This document shows positions 59,801-64,000 of a stretch of 64,000 nt of DNA, piece after piece (position 1 is the stretch's first letter; the number at the start of each line of letters is the position of its first letter). A program made the translations under genes and the position numbers. The stretch is taken from NCBI RefSeq assembly GCF_036669915.1, contig NC_089312.1:17230317-17294316 (forward strand). Reading direction: 5' to 3'. A model generated the notes under the pieces. That model ran no database searches, was not told the origin of the DNA, and saw only the letters and a list, made by a program, of their open reading frames with translations. This DNA is from Pocillopora verrucosa (taxonomy: Eukaryota > Cnidaria > Anthozoa > Scleractinia > Pocilloporidae).

Positions 59801-62800
59801 TTGTATGTGTGTAATTGTTCATGGGACTTTCCATTGAGACAGCATTGCTGGAGGTTTTACAATAACACTGTCTAATAGCTTCAATTTGCCCATTGAAATT
59901 ATTTAAGATTTTTTACTGAATTGTTGATATTTCCAGAAGGTACAGGTAATACCTTCTGTTCAAAGCATTTACAACGAATCCAAACAAATACTCTACTCTA
60001 CCCTCCTACCCTACCCTTCACCCTGCCCTCCCACCTTACTCTTCCACCCTACCCTCCCAACCTACCCTTCTACCCATCCCTCCCACCCTTCCCTTCCACC
60101 TACTCTTCAACCCTACCCTCCCACCCTGCTCTTCCACCTTACCCTTCAAACCTACCCTCCTACCCCACTCTTCAACCCTACCCTCCTACCCCACTCTCCC
60201 ACCCTACCTATACACTGGTGTCTTATCTCATTAAACAAGGTAAAGTTTCGCAGCATTTTGTTTAGTGGGATATATTCCTACAGGAACTTAAATTTTAGCA
60301 TTAGGGACAACCCACAAAATTGGCACAAATCAAATCCCATACCATGTACATGTTTACACCTCATGATAATCATGCAAGAATACCTCAAGTGAAACAGTTC
60401 CTACTGAATCTTGTTTAAACAATGAAATAAAAGCATTGCAGCATAACTTTGAAATCTGAGAAAGGAATACACATGTAAATCATTACTGATTTGATCAATC
60501 TTACCAAAGAAAACTGTTTATTGTAACTGATTTTGAAGAGGACTGCATACATTATTATATTTAGGTCACTGCATTTTAGGGAAATTTTATTCAACTGTTT
60601 ATCTGCGTTTATGATATGTAGTTTATAGACAAAATATATATGTGTATATATATATATATATACACAACAAGGATTTGTTTCCAAGCAGTACAATTGTACG
60701 GACATGAAAAGATTTTAATATCCCATTTAGCACAATTCCAGATTGCCCAACTACAGTAAATTCTATCAATATCCTCCAGTTTTGCCCATCCATGGCCTTT
60801 CTTGACTTTTAATGGTGTTTTAGCTAATTATAAAACTGATTGTTAGAAAATACATGTGTAGAAATGCTAAAACTTGTCTCTGACACAACTAGATTCATTC
60901 GTATTGATACGAATAAAAACTATTATCACAGTGTTCATAATAGATAATTTATGTTGCCTAACCTTGCCATCAAGAGATTTTTCATTCATTCTGGGTACAA
61001 GTACTGCAATAAGGTTTGTGTGGAAATTGAAGTGAGGCACAGATGTTAGGAGATCACACATACACTGGACTGTTACAAGCATCAAACTCTGAAAAAAAGA
61101 AAGAATTGGATTTAGGTGACAAATTTATCTGTGCACATTGACTTCAATTAAAGTCACTGCACCAAAGAAAAAAAATCTACAGCCTTCAGTCGAATCAAGG
61201 TCTTCACTTTCATACAGCAACACATCCCAGTTGAACGCAAATACAATTTTTAACATCAAGAGGAAACACGTATAACATCATATCCCAAGAAAACAGGTAA
61301 TGTTATGTTTGACAAATATATATTTATAACACATTGAATATACACATGTATCAGCAAGAACATTAAAACACATTTCAAAGGAAATACATGCAAAGATCAG
61401 CAGAACCTAAAATCATCTCACAGCAATACCATCTCAACAGGGTATCAGGAAGTGGTGAATGAAACTGACTATTCTACGTGTACATGTAGTTCATAGTTGT
61501 ATAGTATTTTAGTGCTGTCATTCTATTCTTTAGAACAAGTTACCCATCAACAGTGGAAAAACAATAACCTAGCTCACACAGATGCATATACAATTGTATG
61601 CACATGTTGTATATGTGAAATTTATATGCTCATTTATATGTGCATGAGCTATAATTTTCACTATACGCATCTACCCTATATTTATATGCACAATACACTA
61701 AATGTACATTCATATTCACATTTCCCTCCATTAATACAGTTACTATGTACCTTTTATTTCTTAACCATTTAACTCTCATGCATTATCCAGCAAACAAGTA
61801 ATGAAAATAATTATTAGAACTTATCAGGTAGAAGTTGTTATCTTGATCAAACACTAAATTATTTTAACGTATTAACAAGGAGATGTGTTGCAGCTAGAGA
61901 GGAGAATTAACAATAAGAACTTGTGAGTAACAGGGTTAAAGTATTTCTGAGAAATACTGTATATGTACATGCAAAAATAAAACAAGTTCTGTTAGAAGCA
62001 CTGGCAAAGTAAAAAACACATTGATGAAAAGTAGAACCACATGTTAAGTTGCAAATGGTAAATGTATGTGAGAAAAAAGATTGTTCTCACTTGGCCATAC
62101 CTCAGATGAAGTTTTTTTGTCCACCAATCCATTTTTGAAACTACTTTTCTGAGTTTTAACACACTCTGAAGAATTCAAAAGAACAAAGTGAAAAGGAAGG
62201 CAAAGTTAGGAGTACTGAGTATGGCAAATTTCACAAAAACGCTCATGTGTAGTTATGTAAACAATACAGTTTGTCATAGGTCGATATAATTCTACCTTGT
62301 ACAGTTTCTTCCAAAATCTGTAGGTATTTTTGATAGTTTTTTAACAGCCCTTCCTCATAACCTCTCAGTTTTTTCACCTCTTTGGATAGCTGAAAAATAA
62401 ACATGTAAATATCATCAGAGAAAGAAATAAAAAAGAAAAAATGGCTTTAACTGATAACCATCTCAATGCAACAACAGTATTGTATGTCACATAACAAACA
62501 TGTTATATAATAAACTAAATTATACATGCAGTTTGATTGGTGCTTACTAATGATCTGCAGGACAGAAGTGTATTCACTATTTAAATATCTGTAAACAATA
62601 AATGAAATCTTCATGTTTATGTGAGGTTATAGAGGCTTCTTTCTGAAATAATATATTGACTTTTTGATTTTTGCAGATATATCTGCAAGATTAAAACTTT
62701 TGATAAAATTTGAATTAGATTCAATTCATCGCTTTTCAAGTGGACACATTAACCAACCTTCACATCTTGCTCTTTCTGTGAAGCTGTCCGAATTGGATAT

Positions 62801-64000
62801 CTGAATTAAAATCACAAACCATAAATTCACAAAACACTCCTTACACAGTACATGTCAAAGCTCAGTGTCTTTTAGAAATTGTTAAGTGGCCAGCCATTTG
62901 AAAAAAAGTAGGCAGCAAAAGTTGAAATCTTTCTGAGATCAAGACATGTACTTAACTGTTTTGTCTAGTTTAATTAATTAGCATTTAAGAAATAAGTAGC
63001 CAGGCAAAGTGCCAGCCAGTGGGGCTTTAAGAGAACACTGCAAAGTTATCAAATTTAAATATACCTGTAACTTAAGAATTAATTAACAATCACATTTTTA
63101 TGAATGTAATTAAAATCCACTGGGGAATTAAGTTTTTCGTTGTCCCACATTAACACATCTTTTTTACTATAAAACTGTTATCTACATGTACAATGTGAAC
63201 TCACCCAGGTATGATATCTTTGAACACTGTTAATAAAGAAACCATTGCCAGCTTTTTGGTTGTTATTCTGATGTCTGCCTCTTTTTCATTACACATGGAA
63301 CAGAGTTCCTGAAGCTCTGATACCTTACATAAAAATTGAGAATAAACATTTCACTGTTGAGTTTTAAGATTGGTGCAAGTAATTGTCATGATATTAAGTG
63401 CTTTCCTAGGATTCTTTGTCATTTCTGTCAGCCATGATTTTAAAGTTAAACCTGGCAGCATAATGACCTTGCCTTTCCCATTCCTTTGCTAACTGCTAAA
63501 CCCAACAACTCAAGATACAGTCAAACAAACTGAGTCAAGTGATTAACTTAAAATACCTTTCACTTTATGAATTTTAGGCCGAAGCTGTAACATAATGCTC
63601 AGGTTTTTCAAAGAAAAACAGAAGGATCTGAATGTCAAAATAGAAACCAAGAAAAAAAGATTTGCAAGAAACATGTATCTCCCTCCGATGAATGTCTGAC
63701 AGGTTTTGGACACTGTTCCTACATGTAGTTACAGGGAAAGGCAATAAATGGCTGATGCATGTCAAAAACAATATGGGTCAGTTTTATTCATATTTTTTTT
63801 TTGCAGTTTAAGGAAAGAAAAGATTTAAAACTTTCATTTTCCTTTTAATGAAAATTTGAACCATTATTGATAAACAATTATGAAAAAATTTGGCCAAAAA
63901 TTAGCTCTGAATTGAAATCACCTTTAAAATTAGAGCACTGATGAAAACTTGTAACTTAATATACAATTTACTTCATCCATTATTCTGCATTCCAGACCCT
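53860..64000 (-). CDS. NOC3L: NOC3L, nucleolar complex protein 3 (5' end outside window)
   Basis: NOC3L works in the nucleolus with NOC2 in 60S ribosomal subunit maturation and export, and has been linked to replication licensing. Sixteen exons, from the 5' side: 63205-63323, 62758-62800, 62296-62389, 62101-62165, 60963-61088, 60384-60455, 59623-59679, 58617-58775, 58121-58201, 57514-57687, 56819-56882, 56619-56690, 56028-56098, 55666-55776, 55009-55229 and 53860-54091. All phases agree, giving the C-terminal 586 residues. The NOC3-type N-domain shows KKLAMVSLLTVFKDIIPGY and PHFNFHTNLIAVLVP. The CBF/Mak21 domain shows VFVTYFRVLK, EGLAKFAHLINVDFF, FKILSGQGEALNIDP, VKRLCTVSL, LLDSESMGTGVF and WELALLGTGHFHPAV. 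These match vertebrate NOC3L in order. Vertebrate proteins are about 800 residues, so roughly 200 are missing upstream. A tentative further exon (from 63972) could begin at the window edge. The intron after 56819 uses a GC donor. Confidence 0.94.
59250..59560. repeat. 30 bp minisatellite in a NOC3L intron
   Basis: ggaaag-type words recur at 59284, 59344, 59374, 59404, 59434, 59464, 59494 and 59524, fitting an exact 30-base unit (ggaaagggggtccaagggtg, then tagctacaat). The array is purine-rich on the plus strand and so C-rich in the NOC3L transcript. It lies in the intron 58776-59622. Being a multiple of three, it opens chance frames on both strands. Confidence 0.9.
60000..60212. repeat. Pyrimidine (ccctaccctcc)-type microsatellite in a NOC3L intron
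   Basis: An almost pure pyrimidine/A tract of ccctaccctccc and cactcttcaacc variants. On the NOC3L sense strand it reads gggtagggtgggag, with many runs of three or more G, so the nascent RNA could form G-quadruplexes. It lies in the intron 59680-60383. Confidence 0.9.
60637..60663. repeat. (TA)n-rich microsatellite
   Basis: Alternating ta/tg run inside the NOC3L intron 60456-60962. Confidence 0.9.

Noticed and set aside
60001-60212. Telomere-like ccctac repeats
   Set aside because: Units are irregular mixtures of ccctacc, cactctt and caaccc, not uniform ccctaa, and lie inside an intron.
59921-60265. 114-codon proline/leucine-rich frame
   Set aside because: It is a translation of a pyrimidine microsatellite in a NOC3L intron.

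Overview
This window looks like nuclear DNA of an invertebrate animal, most likely a cnidarian and probably a stony coral. The reasons are AT-rich DNA, genes split by short GT-AG introns, intronless class A GPCRs of a type abundant in cnidarians, a C-type lectin exon, an ENDOD1-like secreted nuclease, and many fold-back repeats and satellites. The species call is inference. There are no bacterial-style operons, and no tRNA, rRNA or CRISPR that I could see.

Layout: 1-9 kb is a duplicated, rearranged region. It holds a C-type lectin exon (minus, 5040-5431), two copies of a ~0.9 kb block (4143-5036 and 7946-8853), two copies of another segment (1-120 plus 2450-2790, and 5584-6085), and a palindromic element at 6225-6319. 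10-16 kb holds two divergently transcribed paralogous intronless GPCRs (10214-11152 minus, 14587-15576 plus). 17.8-21.6 kb and 27.4-30.2 kb are two blocks of the same degenerate ~47 bp satellite. The first has a homogenised core of about 31 copies of a 51 bp variant. Between them lies an intronless secreted DNA/RNA non-specific endonuclease gene (22348-23478 minus). 30.6-38 kb is repeat-rich: a 0.65 kb element with terminal inverted repeats, degenerate ~170 bp repeats, and a 13-copy ~172 bp satellite. 38.5-46.7 kb has only isolated candidate exons and several fold-back elements, including a 0.64 kb inverted repeat.

46.9-52.5 kb holds a head-to-head gene pair that I assembled from splice signals. 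One is a small three-exon gene of unknown function (46882-47833 minus). The other is a four-exon gene (48142-52514 plus) encoding a ~191-residue protein with a MyD88/IRAK-like death domain. 53.9 kb to the window end is the 3' part of NOC3L (minus), a conserved ribosome-biogenesis gene. Sixteen exons join in phase to give the C-terminal 586 residues, and the 5' end lies beyond the window.

Functionally the genes are not a pathway. NOC3L is housekeeping. The death-domain protein, lectin and secreted nuclease fit innate immunity or the extracellular interface, and the GPCRs are orphan receptors. The strongest unexplained structures are the 51 bp core inside the older satellite, the stand-alone death-domain gene with its divergent partner, and the dense set of palindromic elements.
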